Positions 1 through 6,561 of a DNA stretch of 10,137 bases are shown piece after piece. The stretch spans positions 1 through 10,137 of the forward strand of contig CAJPRR010000079.1 of NCBI GenBank assembly GCA_905373085.1, read 5' to 3'. The stretch's first letter is position 1, and every line of letters starts with the position of its first letter. The position numbers and the translations under genes are program-made. The notes below the pieces were generated by a model, which saw nothing but the letters and a program-made list of their open reading frames with translations, was not told the origin of the DNA and ran no database searches. The DNA comes from an uncultured Selenomonas sp. GTDB taxonomy: Bacteria > Bacillota > Negativicutes > Selenomonadales > Selenomonadaceae.

Positions 1-636
1 TACCAGCCGTACCTTGCGATGGTCTTCTGCCATACGAAGCAGAAGGCCGCGCATGTGACGCTGGAACTCGCGGGGCGCGGCTACCTCGTCGACGAGCTGC
101 ACGGCGACCTCACGCAGACGCAGCGCAACCTCGTCATGCGCCGCTTCCGTGAGGCGAAGCTGCAGATCCTCGTCGTCACTGACATCGCGGCGCGCGGACT
201 CGACATCGAGGGCGTCACGCACGTCTTCAACTACGATCTGCCGCAGGATGCCGAGTGGTACATCCACCGCATCGGCAGGACGGGGCGTGCGGGCGCGAAG
301 GGGCTTGCCGTCACCTTCGTCAACGCGCATCAGTACGATCAGCTGCGACGCATCGAGGCAGGCATCAAGGCGCGTCTCGCCAAGGAGAAGTCGGAGAGGC
401 GCGGCGGCAGGAGCGTGCGACGGAAGACGGCGGCGAAAGCGGCAGCGGCGAAGCAGGAGAACGCAGGAGAAAAGCGCACGGCGACGAAAAAGAACGTGCC
501 GCTGCCCGAGCGCGGCAAGGCGGCGCAGCGTGCGCGGCGCTGCGCCAAGAAGCGTACGGGGCGTCCTGCGGCGCGATCCAAGGGCGGCGCGAGGACGAAC
601 GCCGGCAGGCGCTCGCACATCCTTGGCAAGCGGTGA
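1..636 (+). CDS. DEAD-box ATP-dependent RNA helicase, C-terminal part (5' end outside window)
   Basis: The reading frame is open from the first base, so the gene starts upstream; 211 residues are visible. This is RecA-like domain 2 of a DEAD-box helicase. Visible motifs are MVFCHTK (motif IV region, about residue 7), VVTDIAARGLDIEG (motif V, about 57-70) and HRIGRTGRAG (motif VI, about 88-97). After roughly residue 120 the protein becomes a low-complexity tail of about 90 residues rich in Lys, Arg and Ala. Such basic tails are common in bacterial DEAD-box helicases and usually add non-specific RNA affinity. Members unwind short RNA duplexes in ribosome assembly, mRNA decay or cold adaptation; the subfamily cannot be fixed because the N-terminal domain is missing. 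The internal ATG at 19 is not the start, since homology continues upstream of it. The gene ends before a strong terminator at 805-857. Confidence 0.93.
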   Translation, partial: YQPYLAMVFCHTKQKAAHVTLELAGRGYLVDELHGDLTQTQRNLVMRRFREAKLQILVVTDIAARGLDIEGVTHVFNYDLPQDAEWYIHRIGRTGRAGAKGLAVTFVNAHQYDQLRRIEAGIKARLAKEKSERRGGRSVRRKTAAKAAAAKQENAGEKRTATKKNVPLPERGKAAQRARRCAKKRTGRPAARSKGGARTNAGRRSHILGKR

Positions 637-804
637 AAATAAAACAAACGTCTGCAGCTTTTGTTCGGTACGCTTTGGCGGGTTTCGGCACAGTCCGGCG
701 AACTGCACGCACAAACGTCCGCTTTGTGGACATTGTGCGCCGCCCTTACAGAAGCCTGGCCAATCGGTCTGCGCCTTCAGTCTGTCTTCCTGGAGCTTCA
801 GTAA
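637..804. other. Non-coding gap with small inverted repeats
   Basis: No convincing gene lies here; the long frames crossing it are out-of-frame continuations from the helicase gene. The 9-base word ACAAACGTC occurs at 644-652 and again at 711-719. Each copy is followed by a T-rich TTTGT-containing stretch, so both can fold as small ACAAA/TTTGT hairpins. The second copy sits inside a larger hairpin at 708-739: arms CGCACAA/TTGTGCG and GTCC/GGAC around a 7-base loop, with a 2x1 internal loop. No T-run follows it, so it is not an obvious terminator. This could be a 3' untranslated region of the helicase mRNA. Confidence 0.5.
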
Positions 805-857
805 ATGACGACAAAAGAGTGCAGCGGGAGAAAATCCGCTGCACTCTTTTGCGTCAT
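805..857. terminator. Strong bidirectional rho-independent terminator
   Basis: A perfect 15-bp stem (813-827 with 836-850) encloses the 8-base loop GAGAAAAT. The stem continues outward with C812-G851, a bulged A at 811, then 805-810 with 852-857, giving about 22 pairs in total. The upper stem begins with AAAAGAG and ends with CTCTTTT, so an A-tract/T-tract is present on either strand. It lies between the convergent helicase gene and chemoreceptor gene and can end both transcripts. Confidence 0.9.
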
Positions 858-904
858 GCGCCGATATCGTTTTTCGAGGAACGACGTCAGCGCCGGAGCT
901 CTTT

Positions 905-2869
905 TCATCCTATATGGAACTTGCCTACGGCCTTCTGCAGATCTTGCGCCATGTCGGCAAGCGTCGAGCTTGCCGCAGCGATTTCCTGCATGGAAGCCGC
1001 CTGTTCCTGCGATACGCCGGAGACGTTTTCCGCCTCGTCCTGCACCGAATCCGATACGGCCTTGAGCCTCTGCACAGAAGTTTCCATGCGCACGTTCTGC
1101 GTGTGAATCTGCTGCGTGCTCGCTAAGATTCCTGAAACCTTTTCGGACAGTTCCTTGACGACGGCGGCGATGCGGTCGAAGCGTTCGCTCGCCTGCTGCA
1201 CCTGCTCGACGCCTTCGCCGACGCGCTCCTTCTGCTCCTGCATGACCTTGAAGGTCTCCTCGATGCGGTTCGAGTTGTCCGTGATCAGGGAGGTGATTTC
1301 CTGCGCGGCGTTTTCCGACTGCTCGGCAAGCTTTCGCACTTCTTCCGCCACGACAGTGAAGCCGCGTCCTTGCTCGCCGGCGCGCGCCGCTTCGATGGCG
1401 GCGTTCAGCGCCAAGAGATTCGTCTGGCCGGCGATGTCAGTGATCATCTCGACGATTTCGGAGATGCGCTTGGAGCTTTCGTAGAGGGCTGTGACGGCAT
1501 CCGCCACGCCCTTGGCGCTCTCGTCGAGGATCTGCATTCCTTCTACCGCCACGTTCAAGCCTTGCTGTCCTTCGGTTGTCGCCGCCTCCACGCGCTCTAC
1601 GGCATGGGAGACGTCGCCGACGCCTGCGTTGATCTGATCCATCGCCTGCGTTATGTCGCCGACGGCCTGCAGGGAGTCATCGACGACGGCGCCCTGCTCT
1701 TGCGTGTCGCTCGTGATCTTGACGACGGCTGCTGACGTTTGCTGCGCACCCTGCGCGGATTGGTCGGCGGACGCCGTGAGCTCTTCGGAGGAGGCGGCGA
1801 GCTGCTCCGCCGTCTGCGCCGTCTGGCGGATGAGGGTCTGCAGGCCCTGCGTCATCTGGCAGAAGCTGTTGTGCAGGCTGCCGATCTCGTCCTGGCGGTC
1901 GGTCGGCATGAGTTTGGCCGAGAGGTCGCCTTTCGCCACCTTGGCGGCGACGGTTTCGAGCGTCTCGATGGGAAGCGAGATGGAGCGCGCGATATAGAGG
2001 AGGATGGCGCCCATCAGAGCCAGCGCGAAGAGAGCGCTGCCGATCATCATCCATTTGAGATGGGCGATGTCGGCGAAGATTTCTTCCTGCGGCACGAAGA
2101 GGACGAGGTTCCAGCCCGTATCGCCGACGGGATGCACGGCATAGAACATGGCGACGTCCTGGTAGCTGCCCTCGAAGAAAATCGGCTCTCTGGAAAGGTA
2201 GGTTTTTTCCTTATCGGGACCTTCGTCCTTTATATTGTCGTCGAGCGTCAGTACGGGATGGCAGATGAAGCGGCCGTCCGCATCGAGCATGAAGGCCTCG
2301 CCCGTCTTGCCCACTTGGAAGGAGGCGACCTTCTTCTCGATGCTGTCAAAACGGATGTCGGCGGCGACGACGCCGAGGAGTTCGCCGTTGCTGCGCACGG
2401 CTTGGCTCAAGGTCACGACCTTGATCTTTGTGAAGTCGTCGATATAGATATCCGAAATCTGCACGCCGTCGTTCTGCGCGGCATTCTTGTACCAGTCGCG
2501 CGTCGTTGCGTCGAATTCAGCTTTCGGCACGACGCCCTCCTCACTGTCGAGGAAGTCACGCTCGGGAAAGCCGATGAAGAGCGTGTTGACGCCTTCGCGC
2601 TCCATGAAGCGCTTGCCGACGGGAGCGAACGCTTCATTGCTGGGAAGTCCCGATGACCATGCCTCCGTCAAGCCGCCCAGCGTGCCGCGCTGCGCTTCGA
2701 TCATCTCGTTGACTTGTTCGGCGTCAAGTTCGGCCAGCGTCATCATCTCGCGCTCCGTCGATTCCTTGAGGAGCGTGCTCGCGTTCCAATAGCTGAATAC
2801 GGACACAGCGAAGAAGATAATGCAGAAGGGAATGCCCACGTACAGCAGCAGCTTTACTCGTAATTTCAT
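905..2869 (-). CDS. Methyl-accepting chemotaxis protein with dCache_1 sensor
   Basis: This 654-residue inner-membrane chemoreceptor should signal to CheA/CheW and control flagellar rotation. Residue numbers count from the ATG at 2869. A first membrane helix spans about 7-28. The extracytoplasmic double-Cache domain follows (about 30-270), then a second membrane helix (about 273-293), HAMP (about 295-348) and the long signalling hairpin. The hairpin tip, about residues 479-504, carries IAGQTNLLALNAAIEAARAG. No CheR-tethering pentapeptide is present; the protein ends KFHIG. The sensor has R124, W126, Y127, Y142 and D171 at the spacing of the dCache amino-acid motif, with Phe at 119 where Tyr is usual. 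ATG 2869 is preferred to an in-frame GTG at 2875, because the GAGG at 2877-2880 is 7 bases from the ATG but only 1 base from the GTG. It is an orphan receptor with no che genes nearby. Confidence 0.95.
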   Translation of the reverse strand: MKLRVKLLLYVGIPFCIIFFAVSVFSYWNASTLLKESTEREMMTLAELDAEQVNEMIEAQRGTLGGLTEAWSSGLPSNEAFAPVGKRFMEREGVNTLFIGFPERDFLDSEEGVVPKAEFDATTRDWYKNAAQNDGVQISDIYIDDFTKIKVVTLSQAVRSNGELLGVVAADIRFDSIEKKVASFQVGKTGEAFMLDADGRFICHPVLTLDDNIKDEGPDKEKTYLSREPIFFEGSYQDVAMFYAVHPVGDTGWNLVLFVPQEEIFADIAHLKWMMIGSALFALALMGAILLYIARSISLPIETLETVAAKVAKGDLSAKLMPTDRQDEIGSLHNSFCQMTQGLQTLIRQTAQTAEQLAASSEELTASADQSAQGAQQTSAAVVKITSDTQEQGAVVDDSLQAVGDITQAMDQINAGVGDVSHAVERVEAATTEGQQGLNVAVEGMQILDESAKGVADAVTALYESSKRISEIVEMITDIAGQTNLLALNAAIEAARAGEQGRGFTVVAEEVRKLAEQSENAAQEITSLITDNSNRIEETFKVMQEQKERVGEGVEQVQQASERFDRIAAVVKELSEKVSGILASTQQIHTQNVRMETSVQRLKAVSDSVQDEAENVSGVSQEQAASMQEIAAASSTLADMAQDLQKAVGKFHIG

Positions 2870-2916
2870 TTCCACACCTCTCTGGTTCTTTCTGGAGAAA
2901 AATTCGACGTAGTCAT

Positions 2917-2945
2917 ATTATACTATAATATATCCAAAATATCAA
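2917..2945 (-). promoter_or_regulatory. Sigma-A type promoter of the chemoreceptor gene
   Basis: Read on the minus strand, TTGATA (2945-2940) and TATAAT (2922-2917) are separated by exactly 17 bases. This predicts a transcription start near 2910 and a leader of about 40 bases ending in the AGAGAGG ribosome binding site. The match is to housekeeping sigma rather than to the sigma-28 pattern often seen for motility genes. An inverted repeat (2955-2966) lies about 10 bases upstream of the -35 box and could be an operator. Confidence 0.75.
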
Positions 2946-3089
2946 GACGTGTGACCTATAAATAGGATTTTGTATCTATTATTCTATTACATATAAAAGA
3001 GATTATTCTAAAGCGATATGAGAAGAGCGAGGCTGAGAAGCTGGAACATCAGGGAGACGGAAAAATTCGCACGATGCCAAGGAAAAAAC

Positions 3090-3118
3090 TTGACACGATG
3101 CATCGCCTTGCTTATAAT
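3090..3118 (+). promoter_or_regulatory. Consensus sigma-A promoter of the ylxM-ffh-rpsP operon
   Basis: TTGACA at 3090-3095 and TATAAT at 3113-3118 both match consensus perfectly and are separated by 17 bases. Transcription should begin near 3125. The spacer contains the perfect 10-base palindrome CGATGCATCG (3096-3105). A promoter this strong fits the high demand for Ffh and S16. Confidence 0.88.
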
Positions 3119-3125
3119 ATCCTAG

Positions 3126-3168
3126 GCAGGAGATTTTCCTGCTTTTTGAAAACTTGTCTTGCAGGAAA
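3126..3168 (+). promoter_or_regulatory. Structured 5' leader with two mutually exclusive hairpins
   Basis: GCAGGA (3126-3131) can pair with TCCTGC (3137-3142). This hairpin is followed directly by five T residues (3143-3147), like a weak intrinsic terminator. The same 3' arm, extended to TTTCCTGC (3135-3142), can instead pair over 8 bp with GCAGGAAA (3161-3168). That second segment contains the only AGGA-like ribosome binding sequence before the ylxM start. The two folds cannot coexist, the layout of an attenuator or translational switch. The pairings are visible; function is inference. Confidence 0.4.
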
Positions 3169-3179
3169 GCGGGTAGCTG

Positions 3180-3537
3180 ATGCTCGAAAGACTCTTTCAT
3201 CTGGCGGAACTGTTCGACATGTACGGCATGCTGCTTACGGAGAAGCAGCGGCGCTGTCTGGAGCTTCATCTCTTTGACGATTTCTCCCTCGCGGAGGTTG
3301 GCGAAGCGGTCGGAGTCTCAAGGCAGGCCGCCTACGACATCATTCATCGCTCGGAGCAGGCGCTCGAAGGCTGCGAGGAAAAGCTCGGTCTCCTGCGTCG
3401 CCTTGCCAAGGAGCATGAGGAGCTTGCGGCGATTGCCGAATCAATTAAATCGCTGCGCACGGAAGAAAACGATGCCGCCGTGGAGGAAATCCTGCAGCGG
3501 ATCTCGCGTCTTTCAGGGACGCAGCGGGAGGTACAGC

Positions 3538-3548
<11 letters not shown>
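3180..3548 (+). CDS. ylxM: YlxM/p13-like SRP accessory DNA-binding family protein (UPF0122)
   Basis: The product is 122 residues, typical for the family. A sigma-70 region-4-like helix-turn-helix covers about residues 18-60 (LTEKQRRCLELHLFDDFSLA, then EVGEAVGVSRQAAYDIIHR). A charged helical tail follows. YlxM is almost always encoded directly before ffh in Firmicutes. In streptococci it has been described as an accessory of the signal recognition particle that affects Ffh GTPase activity. An in-frame stop at 3174 limits the start to this ATG or an unlikely CTG at 3177. The ribosome binding site is weak: AGGA is 13 bases upstream and may be masked by the leader hairpin. The last 11 bases overlap the ffh start, so the two should be translationally coupled. 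Confidence 0.92.
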
Positions 3549-4908
<1,360 letters not shown>

Positions 4909-4925
4909 TCGGCTTGTCATATATG

Positions 4926-4964
4926 CGGCTGCGGCACGTCGCAGCTGACGAAGGATGCATCCTT
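4926..4964 (+). promoter_or_regulatory. Two stem-loops in the rpsP leader
   Basis: In the ffh-rpsP gap, GCTGCG (4928-4933) pairs with CGCAGC (4940-4945) around a 6-base loop, and can be extended by a G-T and a C-G pair to 4926-4947. It is followed by the perfect palindrome AAGGATGCATCCTT (4951-4964), which can form a 5-bp stem with a TGCA loop. Neither is followed by a T-run, so these are not intrinsic terminators. The second ends two bases before the rpsP ribosome binding site (4966-4975). A role in mRNA processing or S16 control is inference. Confidence 0.4.
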
Positions 4965-4980
4965 CAAAGGAGGTGAAAAC

Positions 4981-5256
4981 ATGGCAGTAAAGATTCGTTT
5001 GACCCGTATGGGCGCGAAGAAGAACCCGTTCTACCGCATCGTCGTGGCGGATTCGCGCTCGCCGCGCGACGGTCGCTTCATCGAGATTCTCGGCAACTAT
5101 GACTCTACGAAGGAGCCGGCCGTCATCCACGTCGATGAGGACAAGGCCATTGATTGGATGAGCAAGGGCGCACAGCCGACGGACACCGTCCGCTCGCTTT
5201 TCAGCAAGAAGGGCATCATGGCGAAGTTCGATGAGAAGAAGCGCTCGAAGAACTGA
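4981..5256 (+). CDS. rpsP: 30S ribosomal protein S16
   Basis: The 91-residue product has the S16 N-terminal signature MAVKIRLTRMGAKKNPFYRI followed by VVADSRSPRDGRFIEILGNYD. S16 binds 16S rRNA early in 30S assembly. Length and sequence are normal for the family. The start has an exceptionally strong ribosome binding site, AAAGGAGGTG at 4966-4975, fitting a highly translated ribosomal protein. It sits between ffh and khpA in the usual Firmicutes order and upstream of rimM, whose product assists assembly of the part of the 30S head next to S19 and uses S16-containing particles. Confidence 0.98.
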   Translation: MAVKIRLTRMGAKKNPFYRIVVADSRSPRDGRFIEILGNYDSTKEPAVIHVDEDKAIDWMSKGAQPTDTVRSLFSKKGIMAKFDEKKRSKN

Positions 5257-5263
5257 TCGGGAT

Positions 5264-5319
5264 GAGGCGACGGGGACGGTGCGAAAGGCCGCCTCCCGCA
5301 GCTTCTCTTGAGAAAAGAG
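5264..5319 (+). promoter_or_regulatory. Stem-loops in the rpsP-khpA gap
   Basis: GAGGCG (5264-5269) can pair with CGCCTC (5290-5295) around a 20-base loop. A second short hairpin, CTCTT (5305-5309) with AAGAG (5315-5319), overlaps the AGAGG ribosome binding site of khpA (5316-5320). There is no T-run, so transcription probably continues. The second stem may lower khpA translation relative to rpsP; this is inference. Confidence 0.3.
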
Positions 5320-5326
5320 GATCAGC

Positions 5327-5554
5327 ATGAAGGAAGTCGTTGAAATCATCGCCAAGGCGTTGGTCGATCATCCCGAGGACGTCGTTGTCGACGAAAAGCA
5401 GGAAGACCGCATGACATTGATCGAGCTTCATGTCGCTTCGGATGATATGGGAAAGGTGATCGGCAAGCAGGGCAGGATTGCGAAGGCGATCCGCACGGTT
5501 GCCAAGGCCGCCGGTACCCGGGAGAACAAAAAAGTCAAGGTCGACATCAATTAG
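5327..5554 (+). CDS. khpA: KH-domain RNA-binding protein KhpA (YlqC family)
   Basis: The 75-residue protein is essentially one KH domain. The RNA-contacting GxxG loop is GKQG at residues 46-49, in the context MGKVIGKQGRIAKAIRTVAK. Family members form a dimer with KhpB/Jag and act on RNA in cell division, cell-wall elongation and small-RNA control in Gram-positive bacteria. Which role applies here cannot be read from sequence. AGAGG (5316-5320) lies 6 bases before the ATG. Placement between rpsP and rimM is the conserved Firmicutes arrangement, and length is normal. Confidence 0.95.
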   Translation: MKEVVEIIAKALVDHPEDVVVDEKQEDRMTLIELHVASDDMGKVIGKQGRIAKAIRTVAKAAGTRENKKVKVDIN

Positions 5555-5562
5555 TGAACTAC

Positions 5563-5601
5563 GCGGCAGCATTCCCTCCGGGGGTTCTTGCCGCTATTTC
5601 T
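5563..5601 (+). terminator. Terminator-like hairpin after khpA
   Basis: GCGGCA (5563-5568) pairs with TGCCGC (5589-5594). CCC/GGG pairs within the loop (5574-5576 with 5582-5584) leave an internal loop on both sides. The stem is followed by the T-rich TATTTCTTT. It resembles an imperfect intrinsic terminator and may attenuate rather than stop transcription into ylqD-rimM-trmD, since no promoter is visible before ylqD. Confidence 0.45.
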
Positions 5602-5612
5602 TTATGAGACGA

Positions 5613-5634
5613 GGGCGCATCCATGGATGCGCCC
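5613..5634. repeat. Perfect 22-base palindrome before ylqD
   Basis: The 11-base half-site GGGCGCATCCA is followed immediately by its exact reverse complement. As RNA it forms a 9-bp stem capped by a CATG loop. It ends 4 bases before the AAGGAGAG ribosome binding site of ylqD (5639-5646). No T-run follows, so it is not a terminator. It could be an mRNA-stabilising or processing hairpin, or a protein-binding site in DNA. Confidence 0.85.
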
Positions 5635-5651
5635 ATATAAGGAGAGAGAAT

Positions 5652-6059
5652 ATGGACAGCATTCAGGTGAAGGTTCCTTGCACGGTCAAGGCAAAGCTGA
5701 CAGAAAAGCTCAAGAAGCGCATCATCGACGAGCTGGAAGACAGTCTGCAGAAGGTCGATCTCGAACTGCAGCAGATGGGCATCGAGGAAAAGCGCATCGT
5801 CTCCGAGGCGGCGCAGCAGGACATCCAGCGTGCACAGGCGGCGCGTCAGCACTTTGCCATCGAGCGTCAGAAGCGCATGGATTTTAAGGAGCAGGCACAA
5901 GCGAAGCTTGAGGAGACGAAGAAGCTCGCCATCGGCGCCGAGATCGTGCAGGGCACGCTGGAGCGCACGGCGGAGCTGAAGATTGGCTCGAACATGCGCG
6001 AGCTTATGAACGTCGAAGTCCTCGTCGAGGACGACAAGGTCGTTGCGATCCGTGGCTGA
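5652..6059 (+). CDS. ylqD: YlqD family coiled-coil protein
   Basis: The 135-residue product matches YlqD in position and form. It has a short beta-like N-terminus (MDSIQVKVPCTVKAKLTEKL), a long charged helical or coiled-coil segment (about 20-100, rich in Gln, Glu, Lys and Ala), and a C-terminal strand region ending in VEVLVEDDKVVAIRG. No enzyme motif or membrane segment is present. The function of YlqD is not established; conservation between khpA and rimM suggests a link to ribosome or RNA metabolism, but that is only context. The start is chosen by AAGGAGAG (5639-5646), 5 bases before ATG 5652; the open frame upstream to 5478 overlaps khpA and is not supported. The stop overlaps the rimM start by 8 bases. 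Confidence 0.85.
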   Translation: MDSIQVKVPCTVKAKLTEKLKKRIIDELEDSLQKVDLELQQMGIEEKRIVSEAAQQDIQRAQAARQHFAIERQKRMDFKEQAQAKLEETKKLAIGAEIVQGTLERTAELKIGSNMRELMNVEVLVEDDKVVAIRG

Positions 6060-6561
6060 CGGGCGCATCGTCATCGGCAAGGCGGGCGCACCGCACGGCC
6101 TTCGGGGCGAGGTGCGCGTGATACCGCTGACGGATTTCCCCGAACGCTTCGAGTCCCTGCGCGAGGTCTTCATCGGCGAGCGCGTTTTCCACGTCGAGCG
6201 CGTTCACTATCATCGTCAGTTCGTATTGCTGACGCTCGCTGAATGCACGTCGCGCGAGGCGGCGGCAAAATTGACGGGCGAGCTTCTGCGCGTCGCGCGG
6301 AAAGACGCCGCGCCGCTCGCCGAGGGCGAGTTTTACACGTTCGACATCATCGGGCTTGCCGCGCTCGACCTGTCGGGGAAACGGCTCGGGGAGGTCACGA
6401 ACGTCCTCAAGACGGGCAGCAACGACGTCTATGTGGTGAAGAAGCCCGACGGCGCGGAATTGCTCGTGCCGGCCTTGAAGAAGGTCGTGCGCGAGATCGA
6501 CATCGCCGGGGGCTTTTTGCGCGTCGATTTGCAGGAAGAGTTGGAAGACCGTGCGGATTGA
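6052..6561 (+). CDS. rimM: Ribosome maturation factor RimM
   Basis: The 169-residue protein assists maturation of the 30S subunit head. The N-terminal RimM barrel carries GKAGAPHGLRGEVRV (about 9-23) and LTDFPERF. The C-terminal PRC-barrel has the pattern FYTFDIIGL, GKRLGEVTNVLKTGSNDVYV and ELLVPALKKVVREIDI. GTG 6052 is chosen because it gives the usual short N-terminus before the first strand. An in-frame TTG at 6043 is possible, but AAGGT (6036-6040) is then only 2 bases away. The gene overlaps ylqD by 8 bases and trmD by 11, so it is probably translated by coupling. The rimM-trmD pair is widely conserved. Confidence 0.96.
   Translation: MADGRIVIGKAGAPHGLRGEVRVIPLTDFPERFESLREVFIGERVFHVERVHYHRQFVLLTLAECTSREAAAKLTGELLRVARKDAAPLAEGEFYTFDIIGLAALDLSGKRLGEVTNVLKTGSNDVYVVKKPDGAELLVPALKKVVREIDIAGGFLRVDLQEELEDRAD

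Larger units (their letters stand above)
2870..3179. other. Divergent intergenic control region
   Basis: This 310-base gap separates the divergent chemoreceptor gene and ylxM operon. The part from about 2910 to 3005 is markedly AT-rich compared with the flanking genes and holds the minus-strand promoter. It also holds an inverted repeat at 2955-2966 (CCTAT, AA, ATAGG). The part from about 3010 to 3085 shows nothing I can name. The plus-strand promoter (3090-3118) and a structured leader (3126-3168) finish the region. Short frames on either strand here lack family similarity and good ribosome binding sites. Confidence 0.7.

Noticed and set aside
637..904. Possible SRP RNA gene near ffh
   Set aside because: The conserved SRP RNA domain IV motif (GGAAG-type internal loop context) is not present.
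149..1106. Overlapping plus-strand frames of 219 and 283 codons across the helicase tail and the gap
   Set aside because: Out-of-frame readings of the basic GC-rich helicase tail that continue into non-coding DNA and the terminator; no family similarity.
1739..2656. 305-codon open frame on the plus strand opposite the chemoreceptor gene
   Set aside because: Antisense to clear HAMP, Cache and signalling-domain sequence. It has no recognisable family and is explained by codon bias of the real gene.
2870..3002. Possible riboswitch (for example c-di-GMP type) before the chemoreceptor gene
   Set aside because: The predicted leader is only about 40 bases and shows none of the conserved riboswitch core motifs I know.
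3003..3269. 88-codon minus-strand frame between the divergent genes
   Set aside because: It overlaps the consensus ylxM promoter and the ylxM coding start on the other strand and has no recognisable domain.
3274..3537. 88-codon N-terminal extension of ffh
   Set aside because: The extension lies out of frame inside ylxM, has no Ffh similarity and no ribosome binding site; ATG 3538 has a good GGGAGG and matches Ffh N-termini.
5478..5651. N-terminal extension of ylqD overlapping khpA
   Set aside because: It crosses the khpA end and two hairpins. ATG 5652 has a strong AAGGAGAG and gives the expected YlqD length.
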